64,000 nt of DNA, from assembly GCF_022968825.1 (NCBI RefSeq), contig NZ_JALHKS010000004.1, forward strand, positions 1 to 64,000, read 5' to 3'. The notes beneath the pieces are model-generated. The model did not search any database. It was given only the letters and a program-made list of their open reading frames with translations, and was not told the DNA's origin. A program made the translations under genes and the position numbers. The DNA comes from Chryseobacterium salipaludis (lineage in GTDB: Bacteria > Bacteroidota > Bacteroidia > Flavobacteriales > Weeksellaceae). Below are positions 44,624 to 52,873 of the stretch, in pieces (the first letter of the stretch is position 1; the number at the start of each line of letters is the position of its first letter).

Positions 44624-47077
44624 ATGACGCAAAAATTTTTACACAGTAACGGGCATCAGATTATTCTGCATTGGATGGAAAAGCACGGCCGCAAGCCATT
44701 TGGTTTCCAGTCACAGACCTGGTACCGCTTTTCGCAGGGATATTCGGGCATGGTGGTGGCACCCACGGGTTTCGGCAAAACATTCTCGGTATTTTTGGCA
44801 GTCGTGATTGATTTTATGAACCGTCCCGACGAATATCAGGAGGGCCTGAAATTACTCTGGGTTACGCCGCTTCGTGCGCTGGCCAAGGACATCGCCAAAG
44901 CCATGTCCGAAGCGCTGGAAGACATTGGCCTGGACTGGGAAGTATCGGTTCGCAATGGGGATACGCCCAAAGACCTTCGCGCCAAGCAAACGCGCAAAAT
45001 GCCGGATATCCTGATAATCACACCGGAAAGCCTGCATTTATTATTAAGCCAGAAACAAAATCAACGGTTTTTCAAGCATCTGCATTGCATGGTCGTGGAT
45101 GAGTGGCATGAACTGCTGAGTTCCAAGCGGGGCGTGATGACGGAACTTTCCGTAATGCGGATCCGTAACTTCAGTCCCACCATGCGCATCTGGGGAATTA
45201 CAGCAACCATCGGGAATCTGGCGGAAGCCATGAATGTTTTGATTCCTTACGAGGTAAAGAAAACGCAGGTGATGGCGCGTGAGAAAAAGAAAATTCAGAT
45301 TCAGTCCGTTTTCCCGAATGATGTGGAAGTGCTGCCGTGGGCAGGACATCTCGGGACGCGGCTCGCTGACAAAATTATTCCCATTATTCTGGAAAGCCAG
45401 ACGACCTTAATTTTCACCAATACCCGCAGTCAGGCTGAAATGTGGTATCAGGTTTTGCTCACCGCCTATCCGGATTTTGCGGGACAGATCGCGATCCACC
45501 ACAGTTCAGTGGATAAGGATCTGCGTATCTGGATTGAAGAAAATCTTTCCTCCGGTTATCTGAAAGCAGTTATTTCCACTTCCTCTTTAGATTTAGGAGT
45601 GGACTTTAAACCCGTGGATACTGTCATTCAGATTGGCAGCAGCAAGGGCATTGCTCGGTTTCTGCAGCGTGCCGGCCGCAGCGGCCACTCCCCTTTCGAG
45701 GTTTCACGTATTTATTTTGTGCCGACCCATTCCTTGGAACTTATTGAAGTGGCGGCATTGAAAGAAGCCATTAAACAAAACAAAATAGAACCGCGCGAAC
45801 CTTTGGTTTTATGTTATGATGTTTTAATCCAGTTTTTGCTGACACTCGCCGTGGGTGACGGTTTTAAAGATGAAGAAACCTATGCGCAGCTCATTTCTAC
45901 CCACGCCTTTCGTGATCTGACACCGGAAGACTGGCAGTGGCTGCTCACCTTTATCACCATCGGTGGCAAACTTCATAATTATGAGGAGTATCATAAAGTA
46001 GTGCTGGAAGACGGTTTGTACAAAGTTACCTCGCGGCGAATTGCCATGCTACACCGAATGAACATTGGTGCCATCGTCAGCGATTCCATGATGAAAGTGA
46101 AGTTTTTTGGTGGTGGCTATATTGGAATGATTGAAGAATATTTCATTTCAAAACTAAAGAAAGACGACCGCTTTATCCTGGCCGGACGCGTGCTGGAAGT
46201 GTCTCATATCAAGGAAATGACCGTGTACGTGAAAAGCTCCAGCGGCAAGGCGATCGTGCCAAGTTACCTGGGCGGACGGCTGCCGTTGTCCTCTTCGCTG
46301 AGCGGCTTTTTACGGGAAAAACTTTCGGATTCGGTACATGCTAAAAGTTCGGAACCCGAACTGCGCTTCTTGCATCCGTTGCTAGCCCGCCAACAGGAAT
46401 TTTCGCACATTCCGGCGCAAAATGAGTTTCTGGTTGAAAAAATAAAAACGCGGGAAGGGTATCATTTATTTATGTACCCATTCGAGGGAAGGCTGATTCA
46501 CGAGGTTATGTCTGCGCTGGTAGCATATCGTATTTCGCTGTGGTCACCAATCACCTTTTCGATTGCGATGAACGATTATGGTTTTGAATTGTTTTCTAAA
46601 CAGGAAATTCCGGTAGATGAAGAGAACGTCCACGAAATCCTGTCCCGGAAAAATTTGATACGGGATGTCATGGCATCCGTGAACTCAACTGAAATGGCGC
46701 GTCGAAAGTTCCGTGATATTGCAGTAATTTCCGGCATGGTTGTACGTACCTATCCGGGTCAACAGAAAAATAACAAGAACCTGCAGTCGTCGTCGGGATT
46801 AATTTTTAATGTGCTTGAAGATTACGATCCGGAGAATCTGTTATTAAAACAGGCATATTCCGAAGTGTTTTTTCAGCAGATTGATGAAGTCCGGCTGATG
46901 GAAGCTTTTGACCGGCTGCATAAAAGTGATATTATTTTAAAAAGCTCCAATGCCTTTACGCCTTTAAGTTTCCCGATCAAGGTGGACAGCCTGCGACAAA
47001 GCTTGAGCTCAGAAGATTTGGCAGCACGGATTTTGCGGCTGAAAGTGGAAGCAATGAAAAAGAAAATGGGCAAATGA
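44624..47077 (+). CDS. ligase-associated DEXH-box helicase (Lhr-type)
   Basis: An 817-residue superfamily 2 helicase. It has Walker A APTGFGKT (Lys52), motif Ia TPLRALAKD, motif II VVDEWHELL, motif III ITATIG, motif V STSSLDLGVDF and motif VI QRAGRSGHSP. A C-terminal winged-helix and Lhr-like core follows (about 420-800). Lhr-core helicases translocate 3'-5' on single-stranded DNA. This family member is always found with the ligase/exonuclease set. Its stop overlaps the pdeM start by 4 nt. Confidence 0.95.
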   Translation: MTQKFLHSNGHQIILHWMEKHGRKPFGFQSQTWYRFSQGYSGMVVAPTGFGKTFSVFLAVVIDFMNRPDEYQEGLKLLWVTPLRALAKDIAKAMSEALEDIGLDWEVSVRNGDTPKDLRAKQTRKMPDILIITPESLHLLLSQKQNQRFFKHLHCMVVDEWHELLSSKRGVMTELSVMRIRNFSPTMRIWGITATIGNLAEAMNVLIPYEVKKTQVMAREKKKIQIQSVFPNDVEVLPWAGHLGTRLADKIIPIILESQTTLIFTNTRSQAEMWYQVLLTAYPDFAGQIAIHHSSVDKDLRIWIEENLSSGYLKAVISTSSLDLGVDFKPVDTVIQIGSSKGIARFLQRAGRSGHSPFEVSRIYFVPTHSLELIEVAALKEAIKQNKIEPREPLVLCYDVLIQFLLTLAVGDGFKDEETYAQLISTHAFRDLTPEDWQWLLTFITIGGKLHNYEEYHKVVLEDGLYKVTSRRIAMLHRMNIGAIVSDSMMKVKFFGGGYIGMIEEYFISKLKKDDRFILAGRVLEVSHIKEMTVYVKSSSGKAIVPSYLGGRLPLSSSLSGFLREKLSDSVHAKSSEPELRFLHPLLARQQEFSHIPAQNEFLVEKIKTREGYHLFMYPFEGRLIHEVMSALVAYRISLWSPITFSIAMNDYGFELFSKQEIPVDEENVHEILSRKNLIRDVMASVNSTEMARRKFRDIAVISGMVVRTYPGQQKNNKNLQSSSGLIFNVLEDYDPENLLLKQAYSEVFFQQIDEVRLMEAFDRLHKSDIILKSSNAFTPLSFPIKVDSLRQSLSSEDLAARILRLKVEAMKKKMGK

Positions 47078-47718
47078 AGCTGGATACTCTCGAAAGAACA
47101 ATCCGCGGCGAACAGTTGATTTTTACAAATCAGCGTGCTTTATACTGGCCGAAAATAAAAGGCCTTATCATCAGCGACCTTCATGTCGGTAAAACGGCGC
47201 ATTTCCGGAAAAACGGGATCCCAGTGCCGGCCGATCTGTTGGTCAAAGATTTAGTACGGCTGGAAGAATTGGTGCAACACTTTGCAGCAGTACATCTTTA
47301 TATTGTGGGTGACTTTTTGCATGCAGGCAAGAATACTGATTTTTGTATTTTTGAAAATTGGCGTGCCCGATTTCCCAAACTGCTTATCACCATTATTAAA
47401 GGAAATCATGATCGTTACAAACCAGGTTTTCTGGAAGGATTAGGTATCGGCTGGGAAGATAATTATCTCGACGAAAGGCCGTTTCGGCTGATTCACATTC
47501 CTGAAGATCATGAAGATTTATTCAGTATTTCCGGGCATTTGCATCCGGGCGTCACGGTGCGGCTCGACCGGCACAGTTCCCTGCGCCTTCCCTGTTTCCG
47601 GCTCTCGGATCAGCAATTGATTTTGCCGGCCTTCAGTAAATTCACAGGACTGGATACGCAGAGCTGCCGCGATTACCGCTGCATCGCTTTTACCGAAGAT
47701 CTGATATTTGAACTGTAA
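47074..47718 (+). CDS. pdeM: ligase-associated DNA damage response endonuclease PdeM
   Basis: A 214-residue calcineurin-like metallophosphoesterase with motifs in order: SDLHVGKTAHFRKNG (D-x-H), GDFLHAG, GNHDR and SGHLHPG. Homologues are Mn-dependent phosphodiesterases/endonucleases acting on DNA hairpins and 3' ends. It is the last gene of the four-gene repair operon, coupled by ATGA overlap to the helicase. The stop directly abuts the stop of the convergent cinA gene, leaving no room for a separate terminator. Confidence 0.93.
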   Translation: MKLDTLERTIRGEQLIFTNQRALYWPKIKGLIISDLHVGKTAHFRKNGIPVPADLLVKDLVRLEELVQHFAAVHLYIVGDFLHAGKNTDFCIFENWRARFPKLLITIIKGNHDRYKPGFLEGLGIGWEDNYLDERPFRLIHIPEDHEDLFSISGHLHPGVTVRLDRHSSLRLPCFRLSDQQLILPAFSKFTGLDTQSCRDYRCIAFTEDLIFEL

Positions 47719-48975
47719 TTAAATTCGCGTTTCTTCCAGTACCATTTCCACAACGGTCTGCAAAGTACGCTGCGCCACAAAATTCATAAAATCACTGCGC
47801 TCCAAGTAAGGCAGAAACAGCTTTTTCGTCAGCTCTTTATCTCTAAAACGGACAGAATAATACACCGTGCCGACCGTATTGCCATGCGCATCCGAGGCGG
47901 GCCCCGCAACACCGGTTGTAGCTACGGCTATATCTGTTTTAAACAGCTGCTGACACCCCTTCGACATCTGCTGTGCAACTTCTTCGGAGACGACTGTATG
48001 CGTATCGATATCTTCCTGTTTCACCTGCAGCAGTTTTACTTTTTGTAAACTGTCATACGGTACTACGCCGCCCAGAAATATCTTGCTGCTGCCCGGCACA
48101 TCGGTAATCAACCGTGCGATTTGGCCGCCGGTGCAGCTCTCAGCAGTGGAAATGGTTAAGTGATGTGCCGCCAGAAGATCTTTTATAATTTCCTCAACCG
48201 TTTCAGCACGTTCCGAAATAATGTGATTTCCCAAAATCGGTCTGAGCGCAGCGGTTAGACTGTCAAATGTCGTAATGATGTCCGCTTCGCTCGGACCACT
48301 GCCGGATAACCGCAATTTTATGCGGCTGCCCATCGGCAAATAGGATAGTTTCACCTCTGCCGGCAATTGATTTTCCCAGTTTGTCAGCATCTGCGCCAGC
48401 CGGCTTTCGGGGATATTGACCACGGTTACGGTACGCGACAGCAAATGGTGTGTTTTATACTTTGCGCTCAAGAAGGGAATCACTTTACTGGTGACCAGAT
48501 TTTTCATCTCGAGCGGAACTCCCGGCAGACAAAGAACGGTTTTTCCTTCCTTTTCAATCAGCTGGCAGGGCGCTGTGCCCAGGTCGTTCTGCAGGATGAC
48601 TGCAAATGACAAAACTTCAGCCTGGCTTTTATTAATATCGAAAAGCTCGGGTCGTCCGCGTTCGGCCAGCAGCTTTTTGAGGTGTTGCAAAGTTGCTTCG
48701 TCGGTCCGGTAGTTATCATTAAAAAATGCCCGGAGCGCAGGTACGGTTTTATCGTCACTGGTCGGGCCCAAACCACCGGTGGTGATGATGACCTCCGCCA
48801 AGTCCCACGCAGTCTTGAAAGTGGCAACAATGGTTTCCGTTTCATCCGGTACCGTGAAAATACGCACCGTGTTAAACCCCGACATTCGAAGTTTGGAGGT
48901 AATAAAAGCAGAGTTGGTGTCGACGGTATTTCCGGACAGAATTTCATCTCCGATCACGATGATGACGGCTTGCAT
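47719..48975 (-). CDS. cinA: CinA-family protein (NMN deamidase)
   Basis: A 418-residue two-domain protein. The N-terminal MoCF-like COG1058 domain begins QAVIIVIGDEILSGNTVDTNS and contains TTGGLGPTSDD. The C-terminal PncC-type domain has STAESCTGGQIARLIT and VATTGVAGP. The C-terminal domain deamidates nicotinamide mononucleotide in NAD recycling, and the N-terminal domain has ADP-ribose pyrophosphatase activity in characterised members. The start is set at the ATG at 48975; a TTG two codons earlier lies inside a promoter-like TACTTTG. Confidence 0.94.
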   Translation of the reverse strand: MQAVIIVIGDEILSGNTVDTNSAFITSKLRMSGFNTVRIFTVPDETETIVATFKTAWDLAEVIITTGGLGPTSDDKTVPALRAFFNDNYRTDEATLQHLKKLLAERGRPELFDINKSQAEVLSFAVILQNDLGTAPCQLIEKEGKTVLCLPGVPLEMKNLVTSKVIPFLSAKYKTHHLLSRTVTVVNIPESRLAQMLTNWENQLPAEVKLSYLPMGSRIKLRLSGSGPSEADIITTFDSLTAALRPILGNHIISERAETVEEIIKDLLAAHHLTISTAESCTGGQIARLITDVPGSSKIFLGGVVPYDSLQKVKLLQVKQEDIDTHTVVSEEVAQQMSKGCQQLFKTDIAVATTGVAGPASDAHGNTVGTVYYSVRFRDKELTKKLFLPYLERSDFMNFVAQRTLQTVVEMVLEETRI

Positions 48976-48996
48976 ACACAAAGTATTTTAAAAAAG

Positions 48997-49545
48997 TCAT
49001 TTGGTTTTATTGTGCTCCACCCAGATCAGCTTTCCGGTATCGTAGCCGAGGCTCTGCGCTTTTTTCAGGAAACGCTGCTTGATACCTTCGGGAATGGTGG
49101 TTTCGCGCGATAAAATCCACAGATAATCCAGGTTGTAACCGGCAATCAGCGCGTACTGATAATCTTCATCAATATCTATAACATTATAACCGGACCAAAT
49201 GGGTTTAAAAAAAGACACTTTCAACTCCGCCGTGTTTTCATCTTTCACGAAACGTGCTTCGCCAAGACTTTGTTTCCATTTATCCTTCAAGTAATCATAT
49301 CCCTGATTATTAACCTTAATATTTCCGTTATCTTTAAGGGAATAGGTAGCCGTGACGTTGTTCAGGTTCTTTTCGAAACGGTAATCAAAGCGCGCGATTT
49401 CATACCATTTGCCCAGGAATTTATCTTTTTTAAAGTTGGTTACAGCAGTGGCGCCGTCCGGTAATCCGACTGTGCAGGAAGAAAAGAGCATAAGTCCTGC
49501 AATTCCCAGCACGGCAGGCACAAAGAGCTTTTTAAGTGTATGCAT
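48997..49545 (-). CDS. lipocalin-family outer-membrane lipoprotein (Blc-like)
   Basis: A 182-residue lipocalin. It has a signal peptide with lipobox FSSC (Cys near residue 24), the lipocalin signature FLGKWYEIARFDYRFE (about 43-58), a middle strand IDIDEDYQYALIAGYNLDYLWILSR typical of Blc, and a C-terminal helix. Blc binds fatty acids or lysophospholipids and is stress-induced in enterobacteria. The gene ends 22 nt before cinA on the same strand and may be co-transcribed with it. Upstream (49546-49887) I see only AT-rich sequence with no gene. Confidence 0.92.
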   Translation of the reverse strand: MHTLKKLFVPAVLGIAGLMLFSSCTVGLPDGATAVTNFKKDKFLGKWYEIARFDYRFEKNLNNVTATYSLKDNGNIKVNNQGYDYLKDKWKQSLGEARFVKDENTAELKVSFFKPIWSGYNVIDIDEDYQYALIAGYNLDYLWILSRETTIPEGIKQRFLKKAQSLGYDTGKLIWVEHNKTK

Positions 49546-49887
49546 GTTTTTAATAGTTTATTCTCATAAAGATACAAAAACGAGCAGCTACTTTTGTACC
49601 ACTCACCTTGAGTCCCTCCTTAAAAATGGTGACTGACTTTACGGCTTCGATGAATTCAATCCCAATCCTTTACATTATAATTAATATTATATTCATAAAA
49701 TACATATATTTATAAACGTATTTAGGCTTTAGAGTAAAGTCATGATTCAGTATAAAGAATGAAGTTGTTCCAAAACGGAGCACACTCTATGTTTTAGTCG
49801 GATATGGTGTAATATTTGAATCTGCTTGAAGACAGTTTTTTACTTAGAAACTGCATGTACATTATTAACACCAAAACAAATAATTTT

Positions 49888-50394
49888 ATGTCAAAAGAAA
49901 ATTTAACTTCCGAGGAAGCGATTAAAAAACTGAAGGAGCTTTCAGAAGATGCCAAGTTCTGTATGTTCTGTACAGAACTTGATACTATTCCAAATGCTTC
50001 ACGCCCGATGAGCCTGCGCGAAACCGACCATGAAGGAAATATGTGGTTCCTGAGCAGCGACCAAAGCCATAAAAATTTTGAAATTAAGGAAGACAACCGC
50101 GTACAGTTGTATTTTATGAACAACAGCAATTCGGAATATCTGTCGGTGTTAGGCGAAGCGTTTATTTACAAAGACCGCAGCCTGATTGAAGACAAATGGA
50201 CCGAAATGGCAAACGCCTGGTTCGACGGAAAAGATGACCCAAACGTTACGGTAATTCGCGTGGTACCACAGCAGACCTACTATTGGGAGCCGAAAGCCGG
50301 CAAATTTGTATCGCTGCTGAATTTCGCTGCTGCAGCCATCAGCGGTAAAAAAACCGATAATGACGACGGCCGCGAAGGAAATCTGCATATTTAA
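49888..50394 (+). CDS. pyridoxamine 5'-phosphate oxidase-like general stress protein
   Basis: A 168-residue protein from the ATG at 49888 (MSKENLTSEEAIKKL); an earlier in-frame ATG would add an unrelated leader. The split-barrel flavin fold is indicated by FCMFCTELDTIPNASRPMSL, GNMWFLSSDQSHK and VQLYFMNNSNSEYLSVLGEA, as in general stress protein 26. Such proteins bind FMN or F420-like cofactors. It is followed 17 nt later by dps, so the pair is probably a stationary-phase/oxidative-stress operon. Confidence 0.88.
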   Translation: MSKENLTSEEAIKKLKELSEDAKFCMFCTELDTIPNASRPMSLRETDHEGNMWFLSSDQSHKNFEIKEDNRVQLYFMNNSNSEYLSVLGEAFIYKDRSLIEDKWTEMANAWFDGKDDPNVTVIRVVPQQTYYWEPKAGKFVSLLNFAAAAISGKKTDNDDGREGNLHI

Positions 50395-50411
50395 TTAAAA
50401 CCCAAACACAT

Positions 50412-50891
50412 ATGAAACCTGATTTAGGAATAACCCAAAAGAATCTGAACGAAGTTTATAAAATCCTGAACCGAGTACTGGCAGACGGAAACATTCTTTA
50501 TATTAAACTAAGAAAATTTCACTGGAACCTTTCCGGTGATAACTTTATGGAGCTGCACCTTTTGCTGGAAGACCAGTACACAGCAGTAGCTGAAGCGGTG
50601 GATGAAGTAGCTGAGCGTATCAGTACGCTGGGCGGCATGGCAATTGGCACTACCGAAGAATTTGCGAAACTTTCACAGCTGAAGGAAACACCCGGAAAAG
50701 TACCTGATAATCAAGGTATGCTTAAAGAACTGGTGGCCGACCATGAAGCAATTGTGAAGTCACTGCGCGATGATCTGGATAAATGTGAAGATGACTATGG
50801 CGATGCAGGAACCTCTGATTTCCTGAACGGATTGATGCAGGAACACGAAAAAATGTCCTGGAAACTGCGTAAATATTTCAGAAAAGAATAA
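50412..50891 (+). CDS. dps: Dps-family ferritin-like DNA protection protein
   Basis: A 159-residue four-helix protein. The inter-subunit ferroxidase site is visible in KFHWNLSGDNFMELHLLLEDQY and AVAEAVDEVAERI: His, then Asp/Glu ligands at the family spacing. Dps dodecamers oxidise Fe(II) with peroxide and store iron; some also coat DNA. No long basic N-terminal tail is present, so non-specific DNA binding may be weak. It is second in a two-gene stress unit and ends at a strong shared terminator. Confidence 0.94.
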   Translation: MKPDLGITQKNLNEVYKILNRVLADGNILYIKLRKFHWNLSGDNFMELHLLLEDQYTAVAEAVDEVAERISTLGGMAIGTTEEFAKLSQLKETPGKVPDNQGMLKELVADHEAIVKSLRDDLDKCEDDYGDAGTSDFLNGLMQEHEKMSWKLRKYFRKE

Positions 50892-50913
50892 TTAATTTTC
50901 TGTCTTTATAAAA

Positions 50914-50948
50914 ATATCCCTGCTGAAATCAGCAAGGATATTTTTTTT
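50914..50948. terminator. bidirectional terminator between dps and lipA
   Basis: ATATCC-C-TGCTGA, loop, TCAGCA-A-GGATAT with an A run before and eight T after. Its right end touches the lipA stop. Confidence 0.85.
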
Positions 50949-51807
50949 AATGGATATGTTTTTCAGCGTGATAGGAACTGCGCACCAACGGCGAACTTTC
51001 CACATGGCGGAAGCCCAGACTGCGGGCAAAATCGCCCAGTTCCTGGAACTCTTCCGGTGACACAAAACGCTTCACCGGCAAATGTTTTTTGGTAGGCTGC
51101 AGGTACTGCCCGATGGTAATTACGTCCACGTCTGCTTTTCGGATATCTTCGATCGTTTGGAACACTTCGTCTTTATCCTCGCCCAGACCCAGCATTAAGC
51201 CGGTCTTTGTGCGGCGTTGTCCGGCTTGTTTTAAGTAAGCCAATACTTCAAGGCTGCGTTCATATTTTGCCTGAATTCTAACCTCGCGTGTCAGTCGCGA
51301 AACGGTTTCCATGTTATGCGAAATCACTTCCGGCGCAACGGCGACCAGGCGGTCAATGTGGCGCGTAATTCCCTGGAAATCCGGGATCAGCGTTTCCATG
51401 GTCGTGCCGGGCGAAATGCGGCGGACGGCATTAACAGTTTCCGCCCAAAGAATGGAGCCCATATCTTTCAGGTCATCTCGGTCCACGGAAGTGAGAACCG
51501 CATGTTTGATTTTCATCAGCTTAATGGAGCGCGCCACTTTCTCGGGCTCCTCCCAGTTCACGTCCAGCGGACGGCCGGTTTTCACGCCGCAGAAACCGCA
51601 GCTCCGGGTACAGATATTCCCCAGAATCATAAAGGTAGCAGTTCCCGCACCCCAGCATTCGCCCATATTCGGGCAGCTGCCGCTTTGGCAAATGGTGTTG
51701 AGCTTATATTTATCTACCAGGCTGCGCAGTTCACGGTAATTCTTTCCGGTGGGCAGCTTTACGCGAATCCATTTGGGTTTCTGTGTCGTGGTATCGAGGT
51801 CGTTCAT
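50947..51807 (-). CDS. lipA: lipoyl synthase
   Basis: A 286-residue radical SAM enzyme. The auxiliary cluster cysteines are in CQSGSCPNMGEC and the SAM cluster in CTRSCGFC (CxxxCxxC); the C-terminal RSSYH motif holds the Ser ligand. It inserts two sulfurs into protein-bound octanoyl groups to make lipoyl cofactor for pyruvate and 2-oxoglutarate dehydrogenases. Its length and motifs are complete. Monocistronic. Confidence 0.98.
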   Translation of the reverse strand: MNDLDTTTQKPKWIRVKLPTGKNYRELRSLVDKYKLNTICQSGSCPNMGECWGAGTATFMILGNICTRSCGFCGVKTGRPLDVNWEEPEKVARSIKLMKIKHAVLTSVDRDDLKDMGSILWAETVNAVRRISPGTTMETLIPDFQGITRHIDRLVAVAPEVISHNMETVSRLTREVRIQAKYERSLEVLAYLKQAGQRRTKTGLMLGLGEDKDEVFQTIEDIRKADVDVITIGQYLQPTKKHLPVKRFVSPEEFQELGDFARSLGFRHVESSPLVRSSYHAEKHIH

Positions 51808-51820
51808 AATTTGGAAAATA

Positions 51821-51828
51821 CAAATTTA
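51821..51828 (-). promoter_or_regulatory. lipA -7 box TAAATTTG
   Basis: A perfect TAnnTTTG match on the minus strand, 13 nt before the lipA ATG; a short leader. Confidence 0.5.
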
Positions 51829-51857
51829 AGCAATTGCACAAAAAGAAGGTACTTTGA

Positions 51858-52415
51858 TTACTCGTCAAACGAATTATCTTTCAGCAGTCCGGCCAGCAGT
51901 TTCTTGGCGCGCATAATCCTGACTTTCGCATTGGCAACGGTAATATCCAGTTCTTCGGCTACTTCTTTAATACTCTTTTCTTCAAAGAAACGCAGGTGAA
52001 TGATTTCCTGATATTTGGCATCCAGTGTTTCGATAATGTTCAGAATCTGGCGCTGGTCTTCTTCTGAAATCAGGAGTTCTTCCGGAGATAAGGCCAGGTG
52101 GTTTTTAAAGTCATCAAAATTGGCGGTGGAATCTTCATTTTCACGCGCACGTCTGCGCCAGTAATCGATGATGGAATTCTGAGCAATGGTCAGCATCCAG
52201 GTTTTAAACTGAAAGTTGGGATCATACAAATCCAGTTTGCCGAGAATTTTGGAGAAAACGGAAACGGTGAGTTCATCGGCCACATATTCATCCTGCACCT
52301 TTTTCATGATAAAGCTGAAAACATCCACCCAGAAGAGATTAATCAACCGGGTTTGTGCCTTTTGGTCTTTATTTTTGGCGCTGACAATCAGCTGTAGCAA
52401 ATCCGCATCTTTCAT
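51858..52415 (-). CDS. ECF-type RNA polymerase sigma factor
   Basis: A 185-residue sigma-70 family protein from the ATG at 52415 (MKDADLLQLIV). A TTG nine bases upstream is inside the promoter box and rejected. The region 2 pattern is LFWVDVFSFIMKKVQDEYVADELTVSVFSKIL then FKTWMLTIAQNSIIDYWRRR. Region 4 is ILETLD-like: LDAKYQEIIHLRFFEEKSIKEVAEELDITVANAKVRIMRAKKLL. No adjacent anti-sigma gene is visible, so its control is unknown. The near-leaderless start may matter for how it is translated. Confidence 0.93.
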   Translation of the reverse strand: MKDADLLQLIVSAKNKDQKAQTRLINLFWVDVFSFIMKKVQDEYVADELTVSVFSKILGKLDLYDPNFQFKTWMLTIAQNSIIDYWRRRARENEDSTANFDDFKNHLALSPEELLISEEDQRQILNIIETLDAKYQEIIHLRFFEEKSIKEVAEELDITVANAKVRIMRAKKLLAGLLKDNSFDE

Positions 52416-52421
52416 GGTACA

Positions 52422-52429
52422 CAAAGATA
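52422..52429 (-). promoter_or_regulatory. sigma-factor gene -7 box TATCTTTG, 6 nt before ATG
   Basis: On the minus strand, TATCTTTG, TGTACC, ATG; the same box sequence and nearly the same spacing as upstream of polA. Confidence 0.55.
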
Positions 52430-52507
52430 CTCAAAAGCATTCTTTTGACGCATTTCCGGCGGTTGATCGGTTTTAATATATTATATTGCATTAGAAAAAT
52501 ATTAAAT

Positions 52508-52804
52508 ATGAAAACTAAGAAGAAATATAAAAAACAGGTACTGAAATGCCTGAAGTCGCTGAACAAAACAGAATATATGCTGCTGGAAACCATGACGAAT
52601 CTGATGCTGCTGAAAGAACTGAAGGAGAATAACATCGAATTCAAGGAAGGCGACACCTTCTCCTTTGAGGACAATATCTTTGATTACAGTGAAGACCCGA
52701 ATATCCGGCAGCTGGCCGAACTGCGAAAGAAAACAATGAAGGCCATGCAGAAACTGGTAGAAAACAGTGATTTCAAGGACAAGGAAATTGAGTTTCTGGC
52801 GTAA
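52508..52804 (+). CDS. hypothetical charged small protein
   Basis: A 98-residue protein from the ATG at 52508 (MKTKKKYKKQVLKCLKSL); the longer frame adds a non-conserved leader. It is highly charged, helical and soluble, with LLETMTNLMLLKELKENNIEF and a C-terminal KKTMKAMQKLVENS helix suggesting a coiled coil. I recognise no family. It lies divergent from the sigma-factor gene and convergent with nrdA, sharing a hairpin. Confidence 0.6.
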   Translation: MKTKKKYKKQVLKCLKSLNKTEYMLLETMTNLMLLKELKENNIEFKEGDTFSFEDNIFDYSEDPNIRQLAELRKKTMKAMQKLVENSDFKDKEIEFLA

Positions 52805-52823
52805 ATTTTTATCTAAAAAATAT

Positions 52824-52858
52824 AAAAAAGCTACCGCAGGCGGTAGCTTCCGTATTTT
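52824..52858. terminator. terminator between nrdA and the small gene
   Basis: AAGCTACCG, CAGG loop, CGGTAGCTT. On the minus strand it is followed by a T run, so it mainly serves nrdA; the + side has a weaker TATTTTATTT tail. Confidence 0.8.
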
Positions 52859-52873
52859 ATTTGTTGATTCTGA

